A stretch of DNA of 24,321 bases from DASQUP01 sp035641235 (GTDB taxonomy: Bacteria > Actinomycetota > CADDZG01 > WHSQ01). Made by a program: the position numbers and the translations under genes. Numbering within the stretch: the stretch's first letter is position 1; each line of letters starts with the position of its first letter. This document shows, in pieces, positions 1-7,662 of the stretch. Where the stretch lies: NCBI GenBank assembly GCA_035641235.1, contig DASQUP010000126.1:1-24321 (forward strand), written 5' to 3'. Below the pieces are notes generated by a model. The model searched no databases and was not told the origin of the DNA. It saw only the letters and a program-made list of their open reading frames with translations.

Positions 1-24
1 ATATTTCGTGGTTAATTGCCATTT
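1..24. repeat. Partial copy of a palindromic repeat, cut by the window edge
   Basis: Bases 2-24 match the minus-strand reading of the hairpin at 18578-18621: 20 of 23 positions are identical and the three differences are all T/C transitions. Only the loop and the right arm (GGTTAATTGCCATTT) are inside the window. The expected left arm would lie just before base 1. This is likely a dispersed intergenic palindromic element (REP-like). I do not recognise the family. Confidence 0.6.
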
Positions 25-57
25 GGCGAGCGCGCTCGGCGCGCCGCGCCGGGCGGT

Positions 58-119
58 CTTTGGCATAGGAGTTGCGCCAGACGCTACTTTTGTGCCAAAG
101 ATGCTTGGGCGGGCGCAAC
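58..119 (+). promoter_or_regulatory. Interleaved inverted repeats (A-B-A'-B') in the leader of the ECF sigma gene
   Basis: CTTTGGCA (58-65) pairs with TGCCAAAG (93-100), and GTTGCGCC (71-78) pairs with GGCGCAAC (112-119). Both are perfect 8-bp complements. The order A-B-A'-B' means they form either an H-type pseudoknot in RNA, two mutually exclusive hairpins, or two overlapping protein-binding dyads in DNA. The element sits 35 bases before the sigma-factor start codon and overlaps a candidate -35 box at 115-120. Function is inferred only. Confidence 0.4.
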
Positions 120-140
120 CAGGCGACGACTTCCCGTGTC
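115..140 (+). promoter_or_regulatory. Candidate ECF-type promoter upstream of the sigma gene
   Basis: GCAACC at 115-120 resembles the AAC-containing -35 boxes of ECF sigma factors, and CGTGTC at 135-140 resembles their CGT-type -10 boxes. The spacer is 14 bases, slightly shorter than the usual 15-17. If real, it would suggest autoregulation of the sigma factor encoded from 154. The match is suggestive only. Confidence 0.25.
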
Positions 141-153
141 TTTCTAAGGTGAC

Positions 154-654
154 ATGCGGACCGAAAGCAGGGATGCCGAGTTCAGATCCTTCTACCTCGC
201 GCAGGCGGGGCAGATTCGGCAGCTTGCTCTGTTCCTGACCGGTGACGTCGGCGCCGCGGACGAGCTCTCCCAAGAGGCCCTCCTGCGCGCGTACCGCCAC
301 TGGCATCGCATCCGGAAGGACGACCCGGCGCCGTATGTGAGGCGCATCGTCGTGAACCTGCACCGCAACCGGATCCGGCGCGCCATCGTCGAGCGACGCC
401 ACCAGCCGGTCCCTACGGAACCAAGCCGGGAACGTACACCTGAGGTCGACCAGGCGCTCCGGGTTGCCCACGCACTCAGGCGCCTGTCGCCGATACGGAA
501 GGCGACGATCGCGCTCCGCTTCTACGAAGACCTGTCCGAGGCCGAGATTGCCCGGGTGCTCGACAGGCCGATCGGGACCGTCAAGTCCGACATCCACCGC
601 GCGCTGCGGCAACTGAGGCCGCTGCTCGAGGACGACGTTAGGGAGACGACATGA
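154..654 (+). CDS. ECF RNA polymerase sigma factor, SigE-like family
   Basis: This 166-residue protein has the two-domain layout of extracytoplasmic-function sigma factors. Region 2 spans about residues 10-80 (LTGDVGAADELSQEALLRAY at 28-47, the -10-binding helix area). Region 4 spans about 100-157, with the helix-turn-helix EDLSEAEIARVLDRPIGTVK at 125-144. The length and the YEDLSEAEIA signature fit the actinobacterial SigE-type ECF group. It would direct RNA polymerase to a small regulon in response to an envelope or environmental signal. The ATG at 154 follows an AAGGTGA-type ribosome site at close spacing. The stop overlaps the start of the next gene in ATGA, so the two are translationally coupled and probably form a sigma/anti-sigma pair. 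The family call is firm; the signal and targets are unknown. Confidence 0.88.
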   Translation: MRTESRDAEFRSFYLAQAGQIRQLALFLTGDVGAADELSQEALLRAYRHWHRIRKDDPAPYVRRIVVNLHRNRIRRAIVERRHQPVPTEPSRERTPEVDQALRVAHALRRLSPIRKATIALRFYEDLSEAEIARVLDRPIGTVKSDIHRALRQLRPLLEDDVRETT

Positions 655-2048
655 ACTCCGAGGAACGCCTTCGCCACCTGTTCCGCTCGGCGGGCCCTCC
701 GCCGACGGTGACAGACAACGACTGGAGCATCTTCGTCCACGCCGCCCATCGCGACCGGCGCCGCCACCGCATGACGGCGATGGTCGCGGCCGCCGCCGTG
801 ATCGCAATAGCCGCCGGCACGTTCGCGGTGGACAGGATCGGCGACCAGTCGCTGCCTCCCTCCGGTGAGGTGGAGCCGGTAATCCTGACCGACGACGTGC
901 CGCAAGAGTGTCCGGAGGCCGAGCCGTACGAGCCCGCCTCCAACCTCGGCGCCGTCGCCTTTGTGCGCGACGGAGATGTGTACCGGGCCGATCTTCAAGA
1001 CGGCGAGATGAAGCTGGTCGAAACCGGCAACAGATACGTCGAACCGGACGTTCAATGGAGTTCCGACGGTCGCTGGATCTCATTTGGAGAGGGCTTGGTT
1101 GTGCGGGCGACTGGCGGGGCAGCGTGCGAACCGCTTGGCGAAGTGTCGGATGCCGAGTGGGGTGCGGGCGACACGCTGGTCGGGCGGCGTCGAGCGAGAG
1201 TGTTCTTCGGGAAGCCCGGCGGGGAGGCCCAGGAGGCACATATTGATGGACGTGTGACAGCCACACCATTGGTGCCCGACCATGGTGGACGACTGGTGGC
1301 CTTCGCCGCGATTGACCCGGATTCGCGGGGAAGGACGCAAATCTGGGTGCTGGACTTGGCATTGGAGCGGGCGCTTCTAACCCACGAGCTCCCTGAAACG
1401 GATCCGTTCGAACGGCCAGAGATCGCCGGCTGGTCGCCCGACGGCCAGTGGATCTTCTACTGGGAGACCTGGCAGGGCAGCTTCCCGTCCGAGTCCGGCT
1501 CCTTAACGGCGATCCGGCGAACGCCGAGCCCGGCACGCATCAAGGTTGGACGCGCCCTGTACAAAGATGACCTGACATGGTGCGAGGACACGCTGATTGT
1601 GGTCGCACCCGATGAGCGCCTAGTGAAGGACGGCCGCCGCCTCGTCACGGCTGCGGCCCCGGATTGGACGCCCCTGCCCGTCAGCAACAACGTGGAAAGC
1701 GTCTGGTCGAACCCGGTCTGCTCCCCCGATGGTCAGTCCGTCGCGGCTGCGACCACTCCGGTTTACCCGAAGGTCTCAGACAGAGGGCGCAACATTTCTG
1801 TGCACACCGTGGGCCGAACGCACAACGAAAATTGGGGCTACTCGGGTGATTTTGAGACTCGCAATCCGGTGGGGTGGTCGTCCGACGGAGACCGGGTGAT
1901 GGCGGAACTGCAGAGCCTAGGCGGTGGCATCTCCCTCACGCTCCTCGACTATGGCGACCGCAGAACCGCTCTGCAACTCAACCCTGTGGAACTCGGCGAG
2001 GAGGCCGAGATGCTCGGCACTCGCGCCTACGACTGGTATCAGCCTTAG
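651..2048 (+). CDS. Membrane-anchored PD40/TolB-like beta-propeller protein, putative anti-sigma partner
   Basis: The 465-residue product has a short charged N-terminus (1-40), one hydrophobic segment (about 41-60, MTAMVAAAAVIAIAAGTFAV) and a long extracytoplasmic part. Four PD40-type blade motifs are visible: WSSDG at 136-140, WSPDG at 261-265, CSPDG at 357-361 and WSSDG at 409-413. Such repeats build TolB/WD40-like propellers. The gene overlaps the ECF sigma stop by 4 bases (ATGA). By analogy with other ECF loci, the cytoplasmic tail could bind the sigma factor while the propeller senses a ligand or the cell wall. However, I see no HxxxCxxC zinc anti-sigma motif in the first 40 residues, so the anti-sigma role is inferred from position and topology. 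The propeller and the topology are well supported. Confidence 0.75.
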   Translation: MNSEERLRHLFRSAGPPPTVTDNDWSIFVHAAHRDRRRHRMTAMVAAAAVIAIAAGTFAVDRIGDQSLPPSGEVEPVILTDDVPQECPEAEPYEPASNLGAVAFVRDGDVYRADLQDGEMKLVETGNRYVEPDVQWSSDGRWISFGEGLVVRATGGAACEPLGEVSDAEWGAGDTLVGRRRARVFFGKPGGEAQEAHIDGRVTATPLVPDHGGRLVAFAAIDPDSRGRTQIWVLDLALERALLTHELPETDPFERPEIAGWSPDGQWIFYWETWQGSFPSESGSLTAIRRTPSPARIKVGRALYKDDLTWCEDTLIVVAPDERLVKDGRRLVTAAAPDWTPLPVSNNVESVWSNPVCSPDGQSVAAATTPVYPKVSDRGRNISVHTVGRTHNENWGYSGDFETRNPVGWSSDGDRVMAELQSLGGGISLTLLDYGDRRTALQLNPVELGEEAEMLGTRAYDWYQP

Positions 2049-2056
2049 CAATCAAA

Positions 2057-2101
2057 CGTTTGTGAATAGGCGGACAATAAAAGTCGGCCTGTTCACAAAC
2101 G
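2057..2101. repeat. Long hairpin (15-bp arms plus inner 3 bp, A-rich loop)
   Basis: CGTTTGTGAATAGGC (2057-2071) and GCCTGTTCACAAACG (2087-2101) pair at 14 of 15 Watson-Crick positions, with one G-T. After one mismatch the stem continues with GAC/GTC around a seven-base loop AATAAAA. The left end also lies in a 10-bp palindrome CAAACGTTTG (2053-2062). There is no T-run on either side, so it is not a canonical rho-independent terminator. It fills the gap between the propeller gene and the alkylation-repair gene and could be a REP/MITE-like element, an operator or an mRNA-processing hairpin. Confidence 0.65.
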
Positions 2102-2113
2102 ATGGGTGAGGTG

Positions 2114-2764
2114 ATGGCGGCGGACGAGATCATCGCCGAGCTTCGCTCCCTGGCGAGCGAGCACAATCGTGAGGGGATGGCGAGATTCGGCATCAACACC
2201 GAACTCGCCCTCGGAATCAGCGTCACTCAGCTCCGGCAGATCGCAAAGCGGATCGGCAAAAACCACGAGCTCGCCCTCGAGCTGTGGGACAGCGGAATCC
2301 ACGAAGCGCGCATCCTCGCCAGCATCGTCGACCGGCCCGAAGCAGTCACCGAGCAGCAGATGGAAACATGGGCGGAGGGATTCAACTCATGGGACATCGT
2401 CGATCAGGTGTGCGGGAACCTCTTCGACAAGACACCCTTTGCGTGGGACAAGGCCGCCGAGTGGAGCGAACGCCCCGAGGAGTTCGTCAAACGCGCCGGG
2501 TTCTCGATGATTGCCTACATGGCCGTCCATCTCAAGAAGACCGACGACCGCGAGTTCGAGCGCTTCTTTGTGATCATCGAGCGCGAAGCCTCCGACGACC
2601 GCAACTTCGTCAAGAAGGCCGTGAACTGGGCCCTGCGTCAGATCGGGAAACGCAGCGACTACCTGAGGCCGCAGGCCATAGCCTGCGCCGAACGGATCGC
2701 AGAACAGGACTCCCGAAGCGCCCGGTGGATTGCGCGCGACGCGCTAAAGGAACTCCGCCGCTGA
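2114..2764 (+). CDS. AlkD-like DNA alkylation repair protein (HEAT-like repeats)
   Basis: The 216-residue protein matches the DNA alkylation repair (AlkD, PF08713-type) family of all-helical HEAT-like glycosylases, which remove N3- and N7-alkylated purines. Visible features are the early RFGINTELALGIS/LRQIAK block (25-45), NSWDIVD with W93 and D94 near the expected catalytic Trp/Asp region, and the conserved tail NFVKKAVNWALRQIGK (164-179). Length is typical. I prefer ATG 2114, which follows GGTGAGG, over the in-frame ATG 2102, which abuts a long hairpin and has no ribosome site. No partner repair gene is adjacent, so it looks monocistronic. It ends 30 bases before the convergent fumarylacetoacetase stop. 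Some members of this family have lost glycosylase activity, so catalysis is not assured. Confidence 0.8.
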   Translation: MAADEIIAELRSLASEHNREGMARFGINTELALGISVTQLRQIAKRIGKNHELALELWDSGIHEARILASIVDRPEAVTEQQMETWAEGFNSWDIVDQVCGNLFDKTPFAWDKAAEWSERPEEFVKRAGFSMIAYMAVHLKKTDDREFERFFVIIEREASDDRNFVKKAVNWALRQIGKRSDYLRPQAIACAERIAEQDSRSARWIARDALKELRR

Positions 2765-2794
2765 CCCTCGATGAAGGAACCGAGCGGCCCGCGT

Positions 2795-3742
2795 CTAGGG
2801 GGCTCGTCCGATCTTGTTGCGCAGGATCCCGATGTGTTCGATCTCCAACTCGACGATGTCACCCGGGCCAAGGGACCTACCGAGATCGAGGCCGCAACAC
2901 CCGCCCGGCGTGCCCGAGCCGTATACGTCTCCCGGATGGATGTCCTCACCATCCGAAACATGCACGATCATGTCGGGCCACGACCAGTAGGCCTCGTTCG
3001 ACCGGGCGCGACCCCACTCCTCGCCGTTGACACGGCAGATCATTTCGAGGTCGGGTTCCGTCCCGACTTCGTCGGCGGTGACGATGCACGGTCCCAGCGC
3101 CGTGGCGAAGTCCTTACCCTTTGCAGGGCCGAGCCACGCCGTCATCTCGCGCGACTGAATGTCGCGCGCCGAAAAGTCGTTCATGACGGTGAAGCCGAAG
3201 ATGTGCTTCCCCGCATCCTCGCGCTCGATGTCGCGTCCACGGACTCCCACGATCATCGCAAGCTCGAGTTCGAAGTCGATCTTCGAGCTGTAGCGCGGCC
3301 AGCGACACTCCTCGTCGGGTCCGATGATCGAGCGGTGGTTTCCCTTGTAGTAGACGGGAGCCTGGTACCAGTAGTCGGGCACCTGCGTTCCCCGGCGTTC
3401 GGCGCCCGCCTTGACGTGATTCTCGAACGCAAGGAAGTCGCGCAATGACGCAAGCCGGTCGAGCGGACGCAGCCACTTCAAACCCGACTCGCCGATATCG
3501 ACCCGAAGTCCGGGAACGCCCTCCGCGGCACGTACGACGTCGGCGACCTCGGACCACACCTCCGGCCCTTGCTCGATGAGAAGCAACGGCGATACCAGAA
3601 AAGTTCCGGTGTCGACGTCGAGGCGCGTGCCGGTGACATCGTTCCACGCATCGAGAAGGTCGACCGGCGCGCGGCCCGGGAGCGCCACCGCCAGGCGCGG
3701 CTGGTAGCCGCCGTGGCGCGACTTATAGCGGTAGATCCGCAA
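2795..3742 (-). CDS. fahA: Fumarylacetoacetase (FAH family hydrolase)
   Basis: This 315-residue enzyme probably cleaves fumarylacetoacetate to fumarate and acetoacetate, the last step of tyrosine/homogentisate breakdown. Visible FAH-fold features are RDFLAFENH (101-109, with D102 and H109 spaced as the metal Asp and catalytic His of fumarylacetoacetases), the metal pair E158/E160 in FELELA, D189 in MNDFSARD, and the GSGTPGG loop (276-282). The start is taken as TTG 3742, directly abutting the TAG of the upstream homogentisate dioxygenase; no strong ribosome site is seen, so translation may depend on coupling. It is the third gene of the hpd-hmgA-fah operon. Other FAH-superfamily activities are possible from sequence alone, but the context strongly favours this one. 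No maleylacetoacetate isomerase gene is visible nearby. Confidence 0.85.
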   Translation of the reverse strand: MRIYRYKSRHGGYQPRLAVALPGRAPVDLLDAWNDVTGTRLDVDTGTFLVSPLLLIEQGPEVWSEVADVVRAAEGVPGLRVDIGESGLKWLRPLDRLASLRDFLAFENHVKAGAERRGTQVPDYWYQAPVYYKGNHRSIIGPDEECRWPRYSSKIDFELELAMIVGVRGRDIEREDAGKHIFGFTVMNDFSARDIQSREMTAWLGPAKGKDFATALGPCIVTADEVGTEPDLEMICRVNGEEWGRARSNEAYWSWPDMIVHVSDGEDIHPGDVYGSGTPGGCCGLDLGRSLGPGDIVELEIEHIGILRNKIGRAP

Positions 3743-4861
3743 CTACGTATCGAGAAGGCCCATACCCTGGGCCCACGAAGTCTCGTACTCCGTTATGACT
3801 ACGGCTTTGGCTTCGTCCGAGAGCTCGAGCGGCTTCTCGGTTTCCACCATCACCGCAACTTCCTCCGTGCGTTGCAGCGATTTTGACTTCTCGATCGCCG
3901 CGGGCTGCGGGCCGTGGTGCACGCCCTGCGGGTGGAGCGTCATGTACCCCACGTCGATGCCGGCGCGGCTGAAGTAGTTGCCGGAGTGATAGAAGAGCAC
4001 CTCGTCCGCATCGATGTTCGCGTGATAGAAGGGAACCTTCAGCACGGCGGGATCCTCTTCGAGCGGCCGTGGGACGAACGAGCAGATTACAAAACCCTCG
4101 TTCTTGAACGTGGCGTGTGCCGACGGGGGCATGTGGTAGCTCGGCGAGTAAACGGGTCGGTGGTTGAGGATGTTGAGTTTCACCGGACAAAGGTCACCCT
4201 GCCACCCCACGACGTCGAGTGGATGCCATGCAAAGAACAACGACGTGAACTCACCGTCGCGTTTGACGCGGACCTCGAACTCCCCGGATTCGTCGTGGGG
4301 ATCGGGCTCGGGAACTTCGAGAACACCCGGGTCGAACATGGCATGGCGACCCATCAATCCGCGGTCGGGAATGCCGAACTCTCCCGTTCCTTCAATGACG
4401 AAGAAGAAGTTGTCGTCGCCTTCCGGCACGATCCGGTGCGTCGTTCCCTTCGGAATGATGATGTAGTCGCCGACGTCGAAGGTCAGTGGTCCGTAGTCGG
4501 TCTCGATCGTGCCGTTCCCCCGGTGGACGAAGTAGCATACGTCGCCGTCCGCATCCCGGAGGAAGTACTCCATCGGTTCGGCGCGCCGGCTCACATACAG
4601 TCTGACGTCCTCGTTGCCGGCCACGAGGGCCCACGATGCGTTGGCCTCGACCTGGTCTTCCGGCTTCATCTCGTTTAGGTCAAGCGCTCGCGGGCGCAGG
4701 GTGCCATCGATCCGGGTCCAGGCGGTCGGCGGATGCATCCGGTACAGATGTGATGCGCGGCCGAAGAAAGTCTCGCGGCCGTGCTCCTCCTCGTACGTAC
4801 CTTCGGGGATGCCCACATGGGCCTGCCGCGTGATCTTTCCTTTGGAGAAGACGAAGTCCAT
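3743..4861 (-). CDS. hmgA: Homogentisate 1,2-dioxygenase
   Basis: The 372-residue cupin enzyme opens the ring of homogentisate to maleylacetoacetate using Fe(II) and O2. The C-terminal cupin carries the expected ligand region: H280 and E287 in FYHANIDADEVLFYHSGNY, and the histidine cluster H310/H315/H316 in LHPQGVHHGP. The N-terminal half has the second cupin-like barrel with the VGDYIIIPKGTTHR motif (130-143). The protein is shorter than the roughly 430-residue eukaryotic and proteobacterial enzymes, as is common for actinobacterial homologues. ATG 4861 follows an excellent AGGAGGGAG ribosome site that overlaps the TAG stop of hpd, with eight bases between that stop and the ATG. Gene order (HPPD, HGD, FAH) mirrors the reaction order of tyrosine catabolism. 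Confidence 0.92.
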   Translation of the reverse strand: MDFVFSKGKITRQAHVGIPEGTYEEEHGRETFFGRASHLYRMHPPTAWTRIDGTLRPRALDLNEMKPEDQVEANASWALVAGNEDVRLYVSRRAEPMEYFLRDADGDVCYFVHRGNGTIETDYGPLTFDVGDYIIIPKGTTHRIVPEGDDNFFFVIEGTGEFGIPDRGLMGRHAMFDPGVLEVPEPDPHDESGEFEVRVKRDGEFTSLFFAWHPLDVVGWQGDLCPVKLNILNHRPVYSPSYHMPPSAHATFKNEGFVICSFVPRPLEEDPAVLKVPFYHANIDADEVLFYHSGNYFSRAGIDVGYMTLHPQGVHHGPQPAAIEKSKSLQRTEEVAVMVETEKPLELSDEAKAVVITEYETSWAQGMGLLDT

Positions 4862-4870
4862 AACTCCCTC

Positions 4871-5968
4871 CTAGAGGTTTCCGCGCTCGGCCTGCTCGCG
4901 CTCGATCGCCTCAAACAACGCCTTGAAGTTGCCGGCTCCGAACCCCTTCGCACCGTGACGTTCGATCAGTTCGAAGAACACGGTGGGACGGTCCTGCACC
5001 GGCTTCGTGAAGATCTGCAGCAGGTAGCCGTCTTCGTCCTTGTCGACGAGGATGCCGTTGCGCTCCAGCCCCTCGATGCGGTCGGCGATCTCGGGCACGC
5101 GCCGCTTCGCTTCCTCGTAGTACACACCGGGCACGCGCAGGAACTCGACTCCGGTCGCGTTCATCGACTCGACCGAACGGACGATGTCGCCGGTCGTCAA
5201 CGCGATGTGCTGCACTCCGGGCGTGCGGTAGTACTCGAGATACTCCTCGATCTGCGACTTGCGCTTGCCCTCGGCCGGTTCGTTGATGGGGAGTTTGATT
5301 TTGCCCTCGCCGTCCCAAACAACCTTCGACATGAGCGCCGAGTACTCGGTTGAGATCTCCTCATCTGAGAAGTGGCGGAGCTCCACGAAACCCATGATGC
5401 GCTCGTAGAACTGCACCCACTCTTGCATCTTGCCGAGTTCGACGTTGCCGACAACGTGGTCAATGCTTTCGATCCCGAAGCCGTCGCCCGACGACTCCAC
5501 CTCGACGGCCTGGAAGCCGGGCCAGAAGACCCCCGAATAGTCCTGGCGGCTCACGAGCGAGTGAATGGTCTCGCCGTAGGTCGCTATGGCCGCCCGCACT
5601 ACCTTGCCGCGTTCGTCCTCGAAGACCTGCGGCTCCTCGATCCCCGTCGCCCCGCGCTCGAGGGCAACCCTGTAGGCGTCCTCGGCATCGGGAACGCGCA
5701 GGGCCACATCCTTCACGCCGTCTCCGTGGAGCCTGACGTGTTCGGCGATGGGCGACTCTGATGAGAGCGCTCCTGTGAAGACGAACCTCACCTGGCCCTG
5801 CTGCACGCACCACGAGACCCGATCGCGGGAGCCGGTCTCCAGGCCCATGTAGGCGACCGGAACGAACCCGAGGGCCTTGTAGTAGTGGGCGGCTTGTTTG
5901 GCATTACCGACGAAGAACTGGACGTAGTCGATGCCGAGAATCGGAAAGGCATCTTCCGTTCGGGACAC
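4871..5968 (-). CDS. hpd: 4-hydroxyphenylpyruvate dioxygenase
   Basis: The 365-residue enzyme converts 4-hydroxyphenylpyruvate to homogentisate with Fe(II). The three iron ligands are visible as H171 (IDHVVGNV), H254 (VQHIALTT) and E333 (FFELIER). Their spacing of 83 and 79 residues equals that of the Streptomyces avermitilis enzyme (H187, H270, E349). The C-terminal GAGNFKALFEAIE helix, which gates the active site, is present. An upstream extension of the frame is open, but GTG 5968 is chosen because AAGGAGGT lies seven bases before it and the protein then begins at the usual point. It is the first gene of the tyrosine operon, behind a 176-base leader that holds a 22-bp palindrome. Confidence 0.93.
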   Translation of the reverse strand: MSRTEDAFPILGIDYVQFFVGNAKQAAHYYKALGFVPVAYMGLETGSRDRVSWCVQQGQVRFVFTGALSSESPIAEHVRLHGDGVKDVALRVPDAEDAYRVALERGATGIEEPQVFEDERGKVVRAAIATYGETIHSLVSRQDYSGVFWPGFQAVEVESSGDGFGIESIDHVVGNVELGKMQEWVQFYERIMGFVELRHFSDEEISTEYSALMSKVVWDGEGKIKLPINEPAEGKRKSQIEEYLEYYRTPGVQHIALTTGDIVRSVESMNATGVEFLRVPGVYYEEAKRRVPEIADRIEGLERNGILVDKDEDGYLLQIFTKPVQDRPTVFFELIERHGAKGFGAGNFKALFEAIEREQAERGNL

Positions 5969-6097
5969 GTGCGCCACCTCCTTGTGGAGCGCCGGATGGG
6001 GAGCGCACCCCCTCATCCGGGCTTCGTAGCTCGCCGAACCCTCAGGATATCGGTCCGGCGCGTCGAGCCGGGCGCGCCGTCGATTTTCGAATCGTTC

Positions 6098-6119
6098 GCG
6101 TGGAACCACGGTTCCACGC
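6098..6119. promoter_or_regulatory. Near-perfect 22-bp palindrome upstream of hpd, candidate operator
   Basis: GCGTGGAACC (6098-6107) and GGTTCCACGC (6110-6119) are perfect 10-bp complements separated by two bases. Dyads of this size and spacing are typical of dimeric repressor sites. It lies 130 bases before the hpd start, in the only intergenic gap between nadB and the tyrosine operon. A TATCCT (-10-like) box is read on the minus strand at 6049-6044, downstream of the dyad. A second small stem, CGATT-TTCG-AATCG, is at 6081-6094. There is no T-run, so a nadB terminator is less likely. The regulator is not in the window. Confidence 0.5.
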
Positions 6120-6144
6120 CGTGGCGTCGCGAAAGGTTCGGCAG

Positions 6145-7662
6145 TTAGGTGTCGACGGCACCGCGCGCCAGGCGGAGCCGCACCCCCGCCCACGACTGAA
6201 TCGGGTCCGGATGATCCCGCCGGTAGTGGACACCCCGGGACTCGTTCCGAAGCAGGGCCGACCGGGCGATGAGGCGCGCCGCGATCGCGCCGGCCCTCAG
6301 CTCCAGCCGATTCCTGTCGGGCGACGGAGGGACAAGCGCCAGCGGTTCGATCTCGTCGATCAGGTGCGCGAGCTCGGCCGGCTCGCGCTCGATGCCGAGC
6401 GCCGACTCACACCTCTCCCGGAGCATCGTCCACGCGGCAGCCACGTCGATCTCGGAGTCCTCGAGCTCCGGCGGCTCCGGAAGTGCCTTCGTCGGTCCGT
6501 GCCTTTGGGCCGCGATGGCTTTGGCGGCGCGCCGGCCGAATACAAGCGCCTCGGCGAGCGAGTTACCGGCCAACCGGTTGGCGCCGTGCACCCCAGTGTT
6601 CGAGCACTCCCCGACCGCGTAAAGGCGCGGGATCGATGCCCGCCCGTCGAGGTCCGTCTGGACTCCACCAATGTAGTAGTGCGCGGCCGGCGCCACGGGC
6701 AACAGGTCCCTGGACGGGTCGATCCCGTGCTGCCTGCAACCGTCGACGACCGTTGGGAATTCGTGCTCGAGGAGCTCCCTGCCGAGATGGCGCGCATCGA
6801 TCCATGTGTGTCGCCCGGCGATGGCGCGCGCAACAACGTCGCGCGGCGCAAGCTCGCCGTCGCTGTGGTGTTCGAAGAGGAACCGGCGTCCGTCGGCATC
6901 TACTACGTGAGCACCGGCACCGCGCAGCGCCTCGGTTATCAACAGGTGCTGCTGCTCCGAGCCGAGCGCGAGCGCCGTCGGGTGGAACTGAACGAACTCG
7001 AGGTCTGCGATCCCTGCACCCGCCTCCCACGCGAGCACCAATCCGTCGCCGGTCGCGCCGGCTGGGTTCGTCGTCAACGGATACAGCGCGCCGATTCCTC
7101 CTGAGGCGAGCACCGTAGACGTCGCGTTGATCTCGACAACCCCGTCGTCGGTCAACGCCCACGCACCCGAGCAGCGACCATCCACGATCGCGAGCTGGAA
7201 ACACACGCCCTCAACCCTGGTCACGCGCGGCCCGGCGTGTTCGCGCAGCGTCTTCATGATGGCGGCTCCGGTGGCGTCACCGGAGTGGACCGAACGCGGC
7301 ACTGTTTGCCCGCCCTCGCGCGCAACGTGCAGCTCGCCGGATTCGGTGCGCTCGAAATCGCATCCCAACTCGGCAAGTTGGAGGACACATTCGGGGGCCT
7401 CGCTGCACAGAACAGCGACGGCCGATGGATCGCCGTGCCCGGCAGCGACCCGCAACGTGTCCTGCGCATGCAGTTCGGGCGAGTCGTCCGGACCGAGAGC
7501 CGCCGCTACACCGCCCTGCGCCCACGGCGAGGACCCTCGACCGCGCTGACCCTTTTCCACCACCACGACCTCGAGCGACTCCGGAAGGTGGAGGGCCGCA
7601 AAGAGGCCCGCGGCCCCGGCTCCGACGATAAGCACATCGGTGGAGATCCGGGTGCGGTCCAC
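6145..7662 (-). CDS. nadB: L-aspartate oxidase
   Basis: The 505-residue flavoprotein oxidises L-aspartate to iminoaspartate, the first step of de novo NAD synthesis. The N-terminus has the FAD dinucleotide fold (VLIVGAGAAGL at 10-20, then a glutamate-ended second strand VVVVEKG). The succinate dehydrogenase/fumarate reductase-like core shows SSPWAQGGVAAAL, the active-site FVQFHPTAL and the ANRLAGNSLAEALVFG FAD-binding block near the C-terminal third. A C-terminal helical domain ends with the GVHYRRDHP motif common in NadB. GTG 7662 shares one base with the TAG of the upstream enoyl-CoA hydratase gene (TAGTG). Unusually, the usual partners nadA and nadC are not adjacent. Length and motifs are complete. 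Confidence 0.9.
   Translation of the reverse strand: MDRTRISTDVLIVGAGAAGLFAALHLPESLEVVVVEKGQRGRGSSPWAQGGVAAALGPDDSPELHAQDTLRVAAGHGDPSAVAVLCSEAPECVLQLAELGCDFERTESGELHVAREGGQTVPRSVHSGDATGAAIMKTLREHAGPRVTRVEGVCFQLAIVDGRCSGAWALTDDGVVEINATSTVLASGGIGALYPLTTNPAGATGDGLVLAWEAGAGIADLEFVQFHPTALALGSEQQHLLITEALRGAGAHVVDADGRRFLFEHHSDGELAPRDVVARAIAGRHTWIDARHLGRELLEHEFPTVVDGCRQHGIDPSRDLLPVAPAAHYYIGGVQTDLDGRASIPRLYAVGECSNTGVHGANRLAGNSLAEALVFGRRAAKAIAAQRHGPTKALPEPPELEDSEIDVAAAWTMLRERCESALGIEREPAELAHLIDEIEPLALVPPSPDRNRLELRAGAIAARLIARSALLRNESRGVHYRRDHPDPIQSWAGVRLRLARGAVDT

Noticed and set aside
58..153. Possible tRNA or riboswitch of known class upstream of the sigma gene
   Set aside because: No cloverleaf, no GTTCRA T-loop and no consensus core of any riboswitch I know; only the two inverted repeats are supported.
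3914..4678. A 254-codon plus-strand frame opposite hmgA
   Set aside because: Mirror frame of a certain gene; residue composition is Val/Arg/Glu-rich without domain features.
5969..6193. Seventy-five-codon upstream extension of hpd
   Set aside because: The extension is Arg/Pro-rich, runs through the palindrome and overlaps the nadB 3' end. A perfect ribosome site precedes GTG 5968.
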